From Hymenobacter convexus (GTDB lineage: Bacteria; Bacteroidota; Bacteroidia; Cytophagales; Hymenobacteraceae): a stretch of DNA of 64,000 nucleotides. The number at the start of each line of letters is the position of its first letter. Positions within the stretch are counted from its first letter, which is position 1. Location of the stretch: the NCBI RefSeq assembly GCF_030580955.1, contig NZ_JAUQON010000004.1:1-64000 (forward strand), given 5' to 3'. Both the position numbers and the translations under genes were made by a program. A model generated the notes under the pieces. That model was not told the origin of the DNA, made no database searches, and saw nothing but the letters and a program-made list of their open reading frames with translations. Shown one piece after another: positions 33,244 to 43,073 of this stretch.

Positions 33244-34539
33244 TCACAAATCCCCCAGCCGCTTGCCCTGCTCACGGCCCAGGCGCAGGTGCTTGGCCTG
33301 GCCAACTACCTGCGAGCTGTAAATGCCTCGATGCTCGGAAAACAGATAGGCCACTACACAGGTCAGGGCCAGGTAGATTCCGGCTTGGCCGCCGAATAAT
33401 TCCAGGCCCATCAGGGTGCAGGCCAGTGGGGTGTTGGCCGCGCCGGCAAAGACGCCCACAAAACCCATCGCCGCCAGCAATGCCACCGGCAGGGGCAACA
33501 CCAGCGCCAGCGCGCTGCCCAGCGCCGCCCCAATGAAAAACAACGGCGTCACTTCGCCGCCTTTGAAGCCGCAGCCCAGCGTGAGTGCCGTGAGCGCCAG
33601 CTTCAACGCCCAATCGGTGGGCGGCAGCGGGTGCTGAAATGCTTCCACAATCACGGGAATGCCCAGACCGCCAAACCGGTTTGCTCCAAACATCCATAAT
33701 AGCCCAGCCACTACTATGCCGCCCGCCACCGGCCGCAAAGGCGTGTAAGCTAGCCGGCCAAAAAAGCGCGCAATACCATGCGTGAGCCCGGCAAAACCGC
33801 GCGCCACCAGCCCGCACAGCACGCCCACCAGCAGCGTACAGCCCAAAGACGTCGCAGTGAGCGGCAGCGCCGCCAGCACGGGGTAGGGCGTGTGGCCCAC
33901 GCTCCAGGCGCGCGTTACGGCATCGGCCAGCACGGCGGCCAGAAAGCTGGGCAGCACCGCCTCGTAGCGAATAGAGCCCAGCAGAAATACTTCCAGCCCG
34001 AAAACCGCCCCCGCCAGCGGTGTGCCAAACACCGAGGCAAAGCCCGCGCTCATGCCCGCGATGAGCAACAGGCGCCGGTCACGGGGACGCAGGCCGAGCC
34101 ACCGAGTGAGCTGGTCGGCCAGGGCCCCGCCCATCTGCACGGCCGTGCCCTCGCGGCCCGCCGAGCCGCCGGCCAGGTGCGTGGCCAGCGTGCCACCCAG
34201 CACCAATGGCAGCATTCGCAACGGAATGCGCTGGCTGGGCCGGTGGATTTCATCCAGAATGAGGTTGTTGCCTCGCACCGCCTGCTCGCCAAAATAGTGG
34301 TAGGCCAGGCCGATGAGCAAGCCTGCTCCGGGCAGCAGCGCCAGCGCCCACGGGTGGCCTTCGCGCCATTGCGTAACCCAGTCCAGCGCCAATAAAAAGC
34401 CGGCGGAGGCGGTGCCCGCCAGCGCCCCAATCAGCCCGCTGATGAGGAGCCAGCGCAGCAGAAAAAGCAGGGCCGCACTCGTGCCAGCCGCCCGGAGGCG
34501 GGCGGGAAGGAAGTGGACAAAATCGGAGCGAGCAGGCAT
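33244..34539 (-). CDS. CLC-family transporter, probable fluoride/proton antiporter (CLC-F type)
   Basis: 431 residues from ATG 34539 (upstream frame to 34575 is not needed). About 10-12 membrane segments. The CLC selectivity region is GGSAGREGTAVQMG (GREGT at residues 128-132), where chloride CLCs have GREGP; the GREGT form is seen in the CLC-F clade that exports fluoride. The other filter segment reads FGTPLAGAVFGLEV (the usual GIP has become GTP). A fluoride riboswitch candidate lies in its leader, strengthening the assignment. Function as a chloride transporter cannot be excluded from the protein alone. Confidence 0.85.
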   Translation of the reverse strand: MPARSDFVHFLPARLRAAGTSAALLFLLRWLLISGLIGALAGTASAGFLLALDWVTQWREGHPWALALLPGAGLLIGLAYHYFGEQAVRGNNLILDEIHRPSQRIPLRMLPLVLGGTLATHLAGGSAGREGTAVQMGGALADQLTRWLGLRPRDRRLLLIAGMSAGFASVFGTPLAGAVFGLEVFLLGSIRYEAVLPSFLAAVLADAVTRAWSVGHTPYPVLAALPLTATSLGCTLLVGVLCGLVARGFAGLTHGIARFFGRLAYTPLRPVAGGIVVAGLLWMFGANRFGGLGIPVIVEAFQHPLPPTDWALKLALTALTLGCGFKGGEVTPLFFIGAALGSALALVLPLPVALLAAMGFVGVFAGAANTPLACTLMGLELFGGQAGIYLALTCVVAYLFSEHRGIYSSQVVGQAKHLRLGREQGKRLGDL

Positions 34540-34590
34540 GGGCGGCGAACAAGATGAGCTAGGCGGCGTGGCCAAAAGCGGCCGGCCGGG

Positions 34591-34653
34591 CGGTAGGAAT
34601 CATCAGCGCGGAGCGGGCGGGCTCCGGCGGTTCGCGGTGGAAATCCATCACCG
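34591..34653 (-). promoter_or_regulatory. Fluoride riboswitch (crcB motif) candidate
   Basis: Read on the minus strand: CGGTG-ATGGATTTC-CACCG (P1 with the conserved GATGG loop), then GAACCGC and a hairpin CGCCGGAGC/GCTCCGCG (with one bulged base), then GCTGATGATTCCTACC. The GGNGATGG, AACCGC and GCTGATG...CCTACC blocks and their order match the crcB motif. The loop and the 3' tail can form a short pseudoknot, partly by G-C and A-U pairs. The aptamer begins where transcription from the -7 element at 34662-34669 should start. No poly-U terminator follows, so control may be translational. Confidence 0.8.
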
Positions 34654-34661
34654 TAGTGCGG

Positions 34662-34669
34662 CAAATATA
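34662..34669 (-). promoter_or_regulatory. -7 promoter element (TATATTTG) of the CLC-F gene
   Basis: Exact TAnnTTTG on the minus strand. The predicted start, about 6 nt downstream, coincides with the first base of the riboswitch. A TTTG (CAAA at 34693-34696 on +) is 23 nt upstream and may be the -33 element. Confidence 0.65.
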
Positions 34670-34726
34670 GACGCAGCCACGGCTTATGTAAACAAATAGC
34701 GCGGCACCGCTCCTTTTTTACAATGA

Positions 34727-36994
34727 TTACAGCGGCTTGAAACGGCGCAAGCGCAGGGAATTGGTAAGAACCGAAACCGAGCTTAGGGCCATGGCGCCGG
34801 CCGCCAGCATGGGCGACAGCAGCACCCCAAACACCGGGTACAATACCCCGGCCGCGATGGGAATGCCCAGGGAATTATAGATAAAGGCAAAAAACAGGTT
34901 TTGCCGGATTATGCGGATGGTTTGGCGCGACAGCTCAATGGCCGTGACCACGCTCTGCAAATCGGAGCGCATGAGGGTGATGCCGGCGGCTTCCATGGCC
35001 ACGTCGGTGCCGGCGCCCATGGCCAAGCCAATGTCGGCTTGCGCGAGAGCGGGGGCGTCGTTGATGCCGTCGCCCACCATGGCCACCACACGGCCTTCGG
35101 CTTGCAAGGCCTTCACCTGGGCGGCTTTGTCGGCCGGCAATACTTCGGCGAGGTAGCGGCTGATGCCGACTTCGGCCGCTACCTGGGCGGCGGTGGCGGG
35201 GTTGTCGCCGGTCATCATTACAACGTCCAGCCCGAGCGCCTGTATCCGCTTAATGGCCGCCGCCGAGCTGGCCCGCACCACATCAGCCACCCCAACGACG
35301 GCCACCGCCTGGCCCGCCACGGCCACGTAAAGCACCGTTTTGGCCTGCTGCTGAAGAATATCGGCCTGGTCCGTAATTGCCGAAGGAAGGCTGATTCCTG
35401 CTTCGGTCAGCAAGCGCGCGTTGCCGATGTGCACGGCCGCTCCGGCAACGCTAGCCGCCGCGCCGCGCCCGGCAATGGCCTGGAAATCAGTTGCCGCTAA
35501 TGGCGAAGCGCCTTCCGCTTCGACATAGCGCACCACGGCCGCCGCCAGCGGGTGCTCCGACTGGCGCTCCACGGCCGCCACCTGTGCCAGCAAGGCGGGC
35601 ACCGACTGGCCAGGCGCGGCCCAGAAATCCGTCACCGCCGGCTCGCCGCGGGTGATGGTGCCGGTTTTGTCGAGCAGCACGGTCGTTACCTGGTAGGCCT
35701 TTTCCAGCGCCTCGGCGTTGCGGATGAGCACGCCGTACTCGGCCCCCTTGCCCGTGCCTACCATGATGGCGGTGGGCGTGGCCAGCCCCAGCGCACAGGG
35801 GCAGGCAATAATAAGTACGGCCACAAAATTGACCAGCGCCAGCGGTAGCCGGGTTTCGGCCGGCGCCAAGGTAAACCACATGGCGAACGTGAGCAGGGCA
35901 ATAACCACTACTGTGGGCACAAACACGGCACTCACCCGGTCGGCCAGCCGCTGAATGGGCGCGCGGCTGCCTTGCGCGTCCTCCACCAGCTGCACAATCT
36001 GGGCCAGCAGGGTGTCGGCCCCGATTTTGGTGACGCGAAAGCGGAAGGCGCCGGTTTTGTTGAGCGTAGCGCCGAACACGGCATCGCCGGTTTTTTTGGC
36101 GACGGGCAGGCTTTCGCCGGTGAGCATGGCCTCGTCCACGGCCGACTGGCCTTCGGTGATGAGGCCGTCGGTGGCCACTTTTTCGCCGGGCCGCACCAGG
36201 ACGATGTCGCCCAGCTGCACTTCTTCGATGGGCACGTCTACCTCCTCGCCGTTGGGGCGCACGAGGCGGGCCGTTTTGGCTTGCAGGTTCATCAGCGCGC
36301 GAATGGCGGCCGACGTCCGGGTTTTGGCCCGCATTTCCAACACCTTGCCCAGCAGAATGAGGGCAATGATGGTGGCCGTAGTGTCATAATATACCTCGGG
36401 CGCCAGCCCGCGCTGCCTGAAAAAGCCCGGCGCCAGCGTGGCCGCCACGCTATATATAAAGGCCGCGCCCGTGCCAATGGCAATGAGCGTGTCCATGTTG
36501 GCGGTGCGGTGGCGGAAGCTTTTCCAGGCCGAGCTATAGAACTCGCGGCCGCTGTAAAGCAGCACCGGCAGCGTGAGCAGGAGCAGGGCTGCGTTCAGCC
36601 ACTGCATGTTCAGGCGCATCATGGCGGCGGGCCATAGCATCAGCATGCTCAGCAGCATAATCACCGCCGCCAGGCCCGCCGCCACCCAAAAGCGCCGCTT
36701 GAGATGGGTGTAGGCCGCGGCCTTCTGCTGGTCGGTTTCGGCATTGCGCTCGGCCACGCCAACGCTGGGCGCGCGCTCTACCACGCCATAGCCCGCGTTT
36801 TCGACGGCGGCTTTGAGCGCGGCGGGGGTGGCCAGCTCGGGCAGGTAATGCACGGTGGCTTTTTCGGTGGCATAGTTTACCACGGCGCTCTGCACACCGG
36901 GCGTGCGGGCCAACGATTTCTCGACGGCCGAGGCGCAGGCAGCGCAGCTCATGCCTTCAATGTCGAGGGTGGTATTTGCGGATGAGGGTGACAT
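34727..36994 (-). CDS. copA: Copper-translocating P-type ATPase (CopA-like)
   Basis: 755 residues from ATG 36994. One N-terminal metal-binding domain with GMSCAAC, membrane segments, the transport motif CPC in [17 protein letters not shown] (about 396), the phosphorylation site DKTGT (about 440), HP in [10 protein letters not shown], and [22 protein letters not shown] (about 639). This is a P1B-1 exporter of Cu(I) into the periplasm, from the CPC and MSCAAC motifs. It is monocistronic here; no CopZ or regulator adjoins. Confidence 0.95.
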   Translation of the reverse strand: MSPSSANTTLDIEGMSCAACASAVEKSLARTPGVQSAVVNYATEKATVHYLPELATPAALKAAVENAGYGVVERAPSVGVAERNAETDQQKAAAYTHLKRRFWVAAGLAAVIMLLSMLMLWPAAMMRLNMQWLNAALLLLTLPVLLYSGREFYSSAWKSFRHRTANMDTLIAIGTGAAFIYSVAATLAPGFFRQRGLAPEVYYDTTATIIALILLGKVLEMRAKTRTSAAIRALMNLQAKTARLVRPNGEEVDVPIEEVQLGDIVLVRPGEKVATDGLITEGQSAVDEAMLTGESLPVAKKTGDAVFGATLNKTGAFRFRVTKIGADTLLAQIVQLVEDAQGSRAPIQRLADRVSAVFVPTVVVIALLTFAMWFTLAPAETRLPLALVNFVAVLIIACPCALGLATPTAIMVGTGKGAEYGVLIRNAEALEKAYQVTTVLLDKTGTITRGEPAVTDFWAAPGQSVPALLAQVAAVERQSEHPLAAAVVRYVEAEGASPLAATDFQAIAGRGAAASVAGAAVHIGNARLLTEAGISLPSAITDQADILQQQAKTVLYVAVAGQAVAVVGVADVVRASSAAAIKRIQALGLDVVMMTGDNPATAAQVAAEVGISRYLAEVLPADKAAQVKALQAEGRVVAMVGDGINDAPALAQADIGLAMGAGTDVAMEAAGITLMRSDLQSVVTAIELSRQTIRIIRQNLFFAFIYNSLGIPIAAGVLYPVFGVLLSPMLAAGAMALSSVSVLTNSLRLRRFKPL

Positions 36995-37306
36995 AAGGAT
37001 AGACGTAATGCTCAACCAGACAAACCCAAAATTTGAATTAGAGCAAAGGGTATGTAGCCGGTTGTTTAACGTAACAAAGCAACTGCCCAACCTGGCGGTG
37101 ACAGGTACGGAATCAGGCTAAAAACTTGCGAAATTTCACTTTTGTGCCTCCTCACTTAATCGTTTGGGCGAAACGTGGAGCCTGGATTTAATGCCTGGAA
37201 ACAGGGCTTGCGGGCTATCTGCGTAGCTTGCAGCGGCATTGAGCGGCCCGGTTTCCTGGCAGCGCTGCCGTTGGTTTTCATTTGCACCCCGATTTAGTTG
37301 ATTTGC
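36995..37306. other. Intergenic region between divergent copA and ABC-ATPase genes
   Basis: About 310 bp, less GC-rich than its neighbours. On the minus strand TTTG (CAAA at 37077-37080) and TACCCTTTG (37047-37055) could be a copA promoter with one extra base in the -7 box; on the plus strand no good promoter for the ABC gene is seen. No RNA gene, repeat or credible ORF was found. Confidence 0.5.
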
Positions 37307-38284
<978 letters not shown>

Positions 38285-38306
38285 CTCCCTAAAAATGAAC
38301 AGCAAA

Positions 38307-38338
38307 AAAGCGCTGCCAATTCTAATTGGCAGCGCTTT
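38307..38338. terminator. Bidirectional terminator
   Basis: 14-bp perfect stem (38307-38320 with 38325-38338), loop TCTA, flanked by A- and T-rich sequence between convergent genes ending at 38284 and 38358. Confidence 0.88.
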
Positions 38339-38357
38339 CAAAAGTTGGTTTCAGCAT

Positions 38358-38717
38358 TTAATACTGGCCAATCGAGAGCAGGACCAGCGTGCAGGCTTCT
38401 TCGGTCTGAATGCCGCGCTGCTGGGCTAGGCGCTCCAGCTCGGGGTTTTCGGTGCCGGGGTTGAACAGAATGCGCTTGGGCTGCAGGTCGAGGATGTAGT
38501 CGTACCAGGCGGGCTGGTTTTGCGGGCCTACATAAAGGGTCACAGTATCGATGTCTTTTTCCTGCGGGCGGTCGGTGTGAATGGCCATTCCGGCTACTTC
38601 GCCCTTGCGAATGCCCACGGGAACTACTTCGTGGCCGTGGTTTTTGAGCATGTGGGCCGCGCGAAACGAGTAGCGGGCCGGGTTATCGGAAGCGCCAAGA
38701 ACAAGGGTCTTTTTCAT
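38358..38717 (-). CDS. CoA-binding domain protein (YccU-like)
   Basis: 119 residues from ATG 38717. A Rossmann-type CoA-binding fold is visible: VLGASDNPARYSFRAAHML (nucleotide loop), HEVVPVG, DTVTLYVGPQNQ and PKRILFNPGTENPEL, the usual end of this short family. It binds CoA or a related cofactor in the cytoplasm; the reaction is unknown. It has its own start downstream of the FAD-oxidoreductase gene on the same strand, with 117 bp between. Confidence 0.9.
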   Translation of the reverse strand: MKKTLVLGASDNPARYSFRAAHMLKNHGHEVVPVGIRKGEVAGMAIHTDRPQEKDIDTVTLYVGPQNQPAWYDYILDLQPKRILFNPGTENPELERLAQQRGIQTEEACTLVLLSIGQY

Positions 38718-38834
38718 GGGAAAAGGATTGCAGTGAACGGACGCACGTAGCGCCCCGGAAACGTCATATATAATAAGGACAACAAAGCCGGTTGACGATG
38801 CGTGCAGCGCCCGGCGCAGCGGCCATCTGGACTT

Positions 38835-40403
38835 CTACGACAAAACGGCCAAAACCGCTTCGGCGCACCGCTCGCCGTCCATCGCCGCCGACACAATGCC
38901 GCCGGCGTAGCCCGCGCCTTCGCCGCACGGAAACAGGCCCCGCACCACCGGGTGCTGCAACGTATCCTTGTCGCGCGGAATGCGCACCGGCGCCGAAGTC
39001 CGGCTTTCCACACCCACAATCTGGGCCGCGTTGGTGGCATAACCCGGAATTTTGCGGCCAAAATCCTGAAAGCCCCGGCGTAGCCGCTCGGCCAGCACGG
39101 GGCCCAGCACGTCGTCCATGCGTACCGACACCAGCCCCGGCTGGTAGGAGGTATCGAGTAGTTGGCCCGATGTTTTTTTCTTTAGAAAGTCGCCGAGTAG
39201 CTGAGCCGGGGCCTGCTGCGTGCCACCTGCGGCCTGGCACGCCCGCTGCTCCAGCGCCTGCTGGAAGCGCAGGCCAGCCAGGGCACCATACTGCCGCACA
39301 TCCAAATCTTCCAGCTCCACAGCGGCCACAATACCGGAGTTGGCAAAGCGCGAGTCGCGCCGGCTCGGCGACATGCCGTTCACCACCACCTCGCCGGGCG
39401 CCGTGGCCGCCGGCACGATGAACCCGCCGGGGCACATGCAAAACGAAAACACCCCGCGCTGCCGGCCCTGCACTTCGGTTTGGTGCACCAGCGAATACGA
39501 CGCGGCGGGCAGCAAGCCACGGTCGGCCTGCCGGTATTGGGCCCGGTCAATCAGCTCCTGCGGATGCTCGACCCGCACGCCCATAGCAAACGGCTTGGCC
39601 TCGATGAGTACCCCGCGCCGGTCAAGCAACTCATAAATATCACGGGCCGAGTGGCCGGTGGCTAGAATGGTGGCCTCGGCCTCCAGCATTTCCCCCGCCA
39701 CCGTGACAACGCCCCGCAGCCGGTTCTGGTCCAGCACCAAGTCCATCACGCGCGTCCCAAATCGCACCTCGCCGCCGGCGTCGATGATGGCCTCGCGCAA
39801 AGCCTGCACCACGGCCGGCAGTTTGTTGGTGCCGATGTGGGGGTGGGCATCCACCAGGATGTCGGGCGTGGCGCCGTGCTGCACTAGCCGCCGAAGCACG
39901 CGGCCCACGTCGCCGCGCTTGGTGGCCCGGGTATAAAGCTTGCCATCGGAGTACGTGCCTGCCCCACCTTCGCCAAAACAATAGTTGGAATCCGTATTCA
40001 CCAAATGGTCCTTGTTGATGGCCGCGAGGTCGCGCCGGCGGGCGCGCACGTCCAATCCACGTTCCAAAACGATGGGTTTCAGGCCCAGTTCCAAGCAGCG
40101 TAAGGCAGCGAAAAGGCCTGCCGGACCGGCGCCAACAATCAAAACCCGACGTGCATCTTGTTTAACATTTGGATAAACAAACCAGGGTCCAAATAAGTCG
40201 GCGGGTGTGCCATTTCGGTAAATGTCCGCGCGGAGCCGTACCAGTGGCTGGCGGCCACGGGCATCAATAGACCGCCTGCGTAAATGTACATAATCGGCTT
40301 CCCCGGGGCGCAGGCCCGCTTGGTTTAGAAGGGCTTCGTATCGCGCAAATTCGTCAAATGCCAGCGCTGGGGAAAGGAGAATCTCTAATTCTTGTTTTAA
40401 CAT
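38835..40403 (-). CDS. FAD-dependent oxidoreductase (COG2509-type)
   Basis: 522 residues from ATG 40403. N-terminal domain of about 85 residues, then the dinucleotide motif VLIVGAGPAGLFAALRCLELG (residues 87-107) and ILATGHSARDIYELL, with an unusual internal cysteine-rich stretch FSFCMCPGGFIVPAAT. The C-terminus contains GLFPCGEGAGYAGGIVSAAMDG, the FAD-contacting end. Members of this broad family have no assigned substrate. The gene lies upstream of the CoA-binding gene on the same strand. Confidence 0.88.
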   Translation of the reverse strand: MLKQELEILLSPALAFDEFARYEALLNQAGLRPGEADYVHLRRRSIDARGRQPLVRLRADIYRNGTPADLFGPWFVYPNVKQDARRVLIVGAGPAGLFAALRCLELGLKPIVLERGLDVRARRRDLAAINKDHLVNTDSNYCFGEGGAGTYSDGKLYTRATKRGDVGRVLRRLVQHGATPDILVDAHPHIGTNKLPAVVQALREAIIDAGGEVRFGTRVMDLVLDQNRLRGVVTVAGEMLEAEATILATGHSARDIYELLDRRGVLIEAKPFAMGVRVEHPQELIDRAQYRQADRGLLPAASYSLVHQTEVQGRQRGVFSFCMCPGGFIVPAATAPGEVVVNGMSPSRRDSRFANSGIVAAVELEDLDVRQYGALAGLRFQQALEQRACQAAGGTQQAPAQLLGDFLKKKTSGQLLDTSYQPGLVSVRMDDVLGPVLAERLRRGFQDFGRKIPGYATNAAQIVGVESRTSAPVRIPRDKDTLQHPVVRGLFPCGEGAGYAGGIVSAAMDGERCAEAVLAVLS

Positions 40404-40601
40404 TTGTGTAATTTGAAAGGTGGCTATCCTTCAGTGTCAATGGCAAGACCCTTGCTTCCTGCAAAGTTAAGATTCAAGCAGTAGTGGTAATAAAGGGGGA
40501 CAATATGCCGCGAAATGCGAGTAAGATTTTTCTCGTATAAACTCAACCGTCCTGGAAAGTGGAACAGCGAAATACTGAATCGATATCGCCTTCTTTGCTG
40601 C

Positions 40602-41924
40602 ATGACTCCAACTGAAGCGCCCATCTCCCGGCTCCGTTCCATTATAAGTGGCTCCATCGGCAACTTGGTCGAATGGTACGACTGGTATGCTTACTCGGGC
40701 TTCGCGCTCTACTTCGCGCCGGTTTTCTTCCCCAACGGCAACGACACAGCCAAGCTGCTGAATACCGCCGCCATCTTCGCCGTGGGCTTTCTGATGCGTC
40801 CTTTGGGTGCCTGGCTGCTGGGCGCGTATGCCGACCGGCACGGCCGCCGGGCGGCGCTGCTGCTTTCGGTGCGGCTCATGGCTGGCGGCTCGCTGCTGAT
40901 AGCCGCGGCCCCCGGCTATGCCCGCATTGGCGTGCTGGCGCCTGCACTGCTGCTGCTGGCCCGGCTGGTGCAGGGCCTGAGCGTGGGCGGCGAATATGGC
41001 ACTTCGGCCACTTACCTGAGCGAAATGGCCGGGGCGCAGCACCGCGGTTTCTGGTCCAGCTTTCAGTACCTGACTTTGATGGGTGGGCAGCTACTGGCTT
41101 TGGTGGTGCTATTGGGCTTGCAGCAGGTGCTGTCGCCGGCGCAGTTGGGCGAATGGGGCTGGCGTATTCCGTTTGTGATTGGGGCCGTAGCCGCCCTGGG
41201 TGCCCTGTACCTGCGCACGCACATGGGCGAGACGGCGGCCTTTGCCGAGCAGCAACAGCACGGCCGGCCCGAAGCAGATGACGAAACCTTGCCCGCGCGT
41301 ACCCGGCCCAGCCAGCTAAAAGTGTTATTGCAATACCCCAAAGCCGTACTCACGGTGGTTGGCCTTACGCTGGGTGGCACCCTGGCTTTTTATACATACA
41401 CCACCTATGCGCAGAAATTCCTGGTCAACACCTCGGGTTTTTCCAAGGAGTCGGCCACACTGATTTCGTTTGGGGTGATGACAGTTGCTTTGTTGTTCCA
41501 GCCGCTGCTGGGGGCCATATCCGATAGGGTGGGGCGGCGTCCGGTGCTGCTCATGTTTGGCATTGGTGCCACGTTGGGCACGGTGCCGCTGCTGCGTACC
41601 CTGGCCCAAACGCACAATGCCTGGGTGGCGGCGGGCTTGTTGGTAGCTGCGCTGTTTGTAGTCAGCGGCTACACGTCCATCAGTGCCGTGGTGAAAGCGG
41701 AGCTTTTTCCCACCGAAATCCGTGCGCTGGGCGTGGGCTTGCCTTTCGCGCTCACGGTGGCCATTTTCGGCGGCACGGCCGAATACGTAGCCCTATTTGC
41801 CAAAGACCAGGGCGTGGAAGAATGGTTCTATTGGTACGTCACCACCTGCGCCCTGATTTCCCTGCTTGTGTACTGGCGCATGGGCGAAACCCGGGCCGAA
41901 AAAGGCCGGATGAACCACGATTAA
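40602..41924 (+). CDS. MFS transporter, metabolite:H+ symporter (MHS) type, KgtP-like
   Basis: 440 residues from ATG 40602, the first ATG before the family sequence; the frame runs upstream to 40515. Twelve membrane segments are predicted. SGSIGNLVEWYDWYAYS, MRPLGAWLLGAYADRHGRRAALL and LVQGLSVGGEYGTSATYLSE are diagnostic of the metabolite:H+ symporter group, which imports 2-oxoglutarate, citrate, proline and similar compounds; the substrate is not clear. Divergent from the FAD oxidoreductase gene and convergent, with only 6 bp between stops, with the next gene. Confidence 0.9.
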   Translation: MTPTEAPISRLRSIISGSIGNLVEWYDWYAYSGFALYFAPVFFPNGNDTAKLLNTAAIFAVGFLMRPLGAWLLGAYADRHGRRAALLLSVRLMAGGSLLIAAAPGYARIGVLAPALLLLARLVQGLSVGGEYGTSATYLSEMAGAQHRGFWSSFQYLTLMGGQLLALVVLLGLQQVLSPAQLGEWGWRIPFVIGAVAALGALYLRTHMGETAAFAEQQQHGRPEADDETLPARTRPSQLKVLLQYPKAVLTVVGLTLGGTLAFYTYTTYAQKFLVNTSGFSKESATLISFGVMTVALLFQPLLGAISDRVGRRPVLLMFGIGATLGTVPLLRTLAQTHNAWVAAGLLVAALFVVSGYTSISAVVKAELFPTEIRALGVGLPFALTVAIFGGTAEYVALFAKDQGVEEWFYWYVTTCALISLLVYWRMGETRAEKGRMNHD

Positions 41925-41930
41925 ACCAAC

Positions 41931-42218
41931 TCAGGTAGTTTCAACCGTGGCGGACGAGCCATCCGTTTGGCCATTGGCGAAGCCGTTGGCCAGCTTACCC
42001 AAGTCAACGTGGGACTTGGTGGTATTGGCATACACCTCGGCGAGCATGGCCGAAAGGGCCTTGGCTACCTCGGGCCCGTTGCGGGCAATGGTGCCGGAAA
42101 TCACGCCGTAATAAAATGTAGCCAGCGTATCGCCATCCCACATTTGCCGGATGTTTTCGTGCAGGGTACGGGCTTGGTCGAGGGAGGTGTCGATGATTTT
42201 CTGTTCAGATTCGTTCAT
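41931..42218 (-). CDS. Small protein of unknown function
   Basis: 95 residues from ATG 42218; acidic, helical, with QARTLHENIRQMWDGDTLATFYYGVISG and VAKALSAMLAEVYANTT, no signal peptide and no membrane segment. It ends 6 bp from the stop of the MHS transporter (convergent) and is 44 bp downstream of the degenerate M23 gene on the same strand. No family recognised. Confidence 0.72.
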   Translation of the reverse strand: MNESEQKIIDTSLDQARTLHENIRQMWDGDTLATFYYGVISGTIARNGPEVAKALSAMLAEVYANTTKSHVDLGKLANGFANGQTDGSSATVETT

Positions 42219-42262
42219 GGCGGCGGCTCACCCAGGTAAGACCGGGCACGTGGCGCTGGGGT

Positions 42263-43036
42263 TTACGGCCGGGCCGGCTCCTGGTTTTGGCGGCCGAAGC
42301 GAACCGGCAGTTCCAATGGCGCGGTTTCGCCCGGGTAGCCCACCACAAATAGCAAGGGTGTGGGCTTGTGGCCTGCGTCCGAGGTGGCCAGGCGCTGGCC
42401 CTTTGTCACGTACTGGCCAATGGACAGGCCCACGCTGCTCGGGGCAATATTGAGGTAATTGGCATAGCTGCCGTCCTCATGAAACACCGTGATAAAATTG
42501 GTTTTGGACCGGGTATTCCTAGCGCAATCTTCCCGGTAGTTGACCACAATGCCGCTGCGGGCCGCAAGCACGGGCTGGCCCGCTGGTAAATCGAACCGGT
42601 AATCGTGGTGCGTGCTGCCCGGGCTCTTGCCCTTAGCCGCTGTTGCGCCAGTCCGAAGGGTTTTCACCGAATCGCACGGAAAGCCGTACACGTAGGTCGT
42701 GTCGGCGGGGCGCGAAGAATAAATGCCTAGCTGGGCCGGGTAATCGTAGTGGTAGGAATACACCTGGCCCGGCGTGTAGGTAAACGTCGTCAGGAGCTGG
42801 GGCTGCTTGGCCGGAAATACTACCAAGCGCAGGGGCAGTGGGTCGGTGCTCCGCATATTCACCAGTTGCGCCTTGAGGAATATCGTGTAAGGCACAAAGG
42901 CGTGGTTTTCCGCGTATAGGAAAACCACGCCTTGTTGGTTATCTACATGATACACATTGGCCAGTTGGGCTTGGCCGTGTGCGGGCCAAGAGCTGCTCAA
43001 GGCTAACGCTACCGCTATCCAGCGTTTATCCAGCAT
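42263..43036 (-). CDS. Exported, degenerate M23-like (LytM/peptidase) protein
   Basis: 257 residues from ATG 43036; signal peptide ALALSSSWPAHGQA. The central and C-terminal part has the M23 layout: HHDYRFDLPAGQPVLAARSGIVVNYRED, FITVFHEDGSYANYLNI and VTKGQRLATSDAGHKPTPLLFVVGYP. The usual zinc-binding HLH (GPHLHFEV) is PLLFVV and the middle His of YAHL is N. It is thus probably not a working peptidase but a scaffold or regulator of cell-wall enzymes, as for other degenerate LytM proteins. Role unverified. Confidence 0.75.
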   Translation of the reverse strand: MLDKRWIAVALALSSSWPAHGQAQLANVYHVDNQQGVVFLYAENHAFVPYTIFLKAQLVNMRSTDPLPLRLVVFPAKQPQLLTTFTYTPGQVYSYHYDYPAQLGIYSSRPADTTYVYGFPCDSVKTLRTGATAAKGKSPGSTHHDYRFDLPAGQPVLAARSGIVVNYREDCARNTRSKTNFITVFHEDGSYANYLNIAPSSVGLSIGQYVTKGQRLATSDAGHKPTPLLFVVGYPGETAPLELPVRFGRQNQEPARP

Positions 43037-43073
43037 AAGGCACCGCCTGAATATCGGAGAATAGAACGGGCAA

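Noticed and set aside
33244..34539. Ordinary chloride channel call
   Set aside because: GREGT selectivity motif and the fluoride riboswitch in its leader point to the CLC-F clade.
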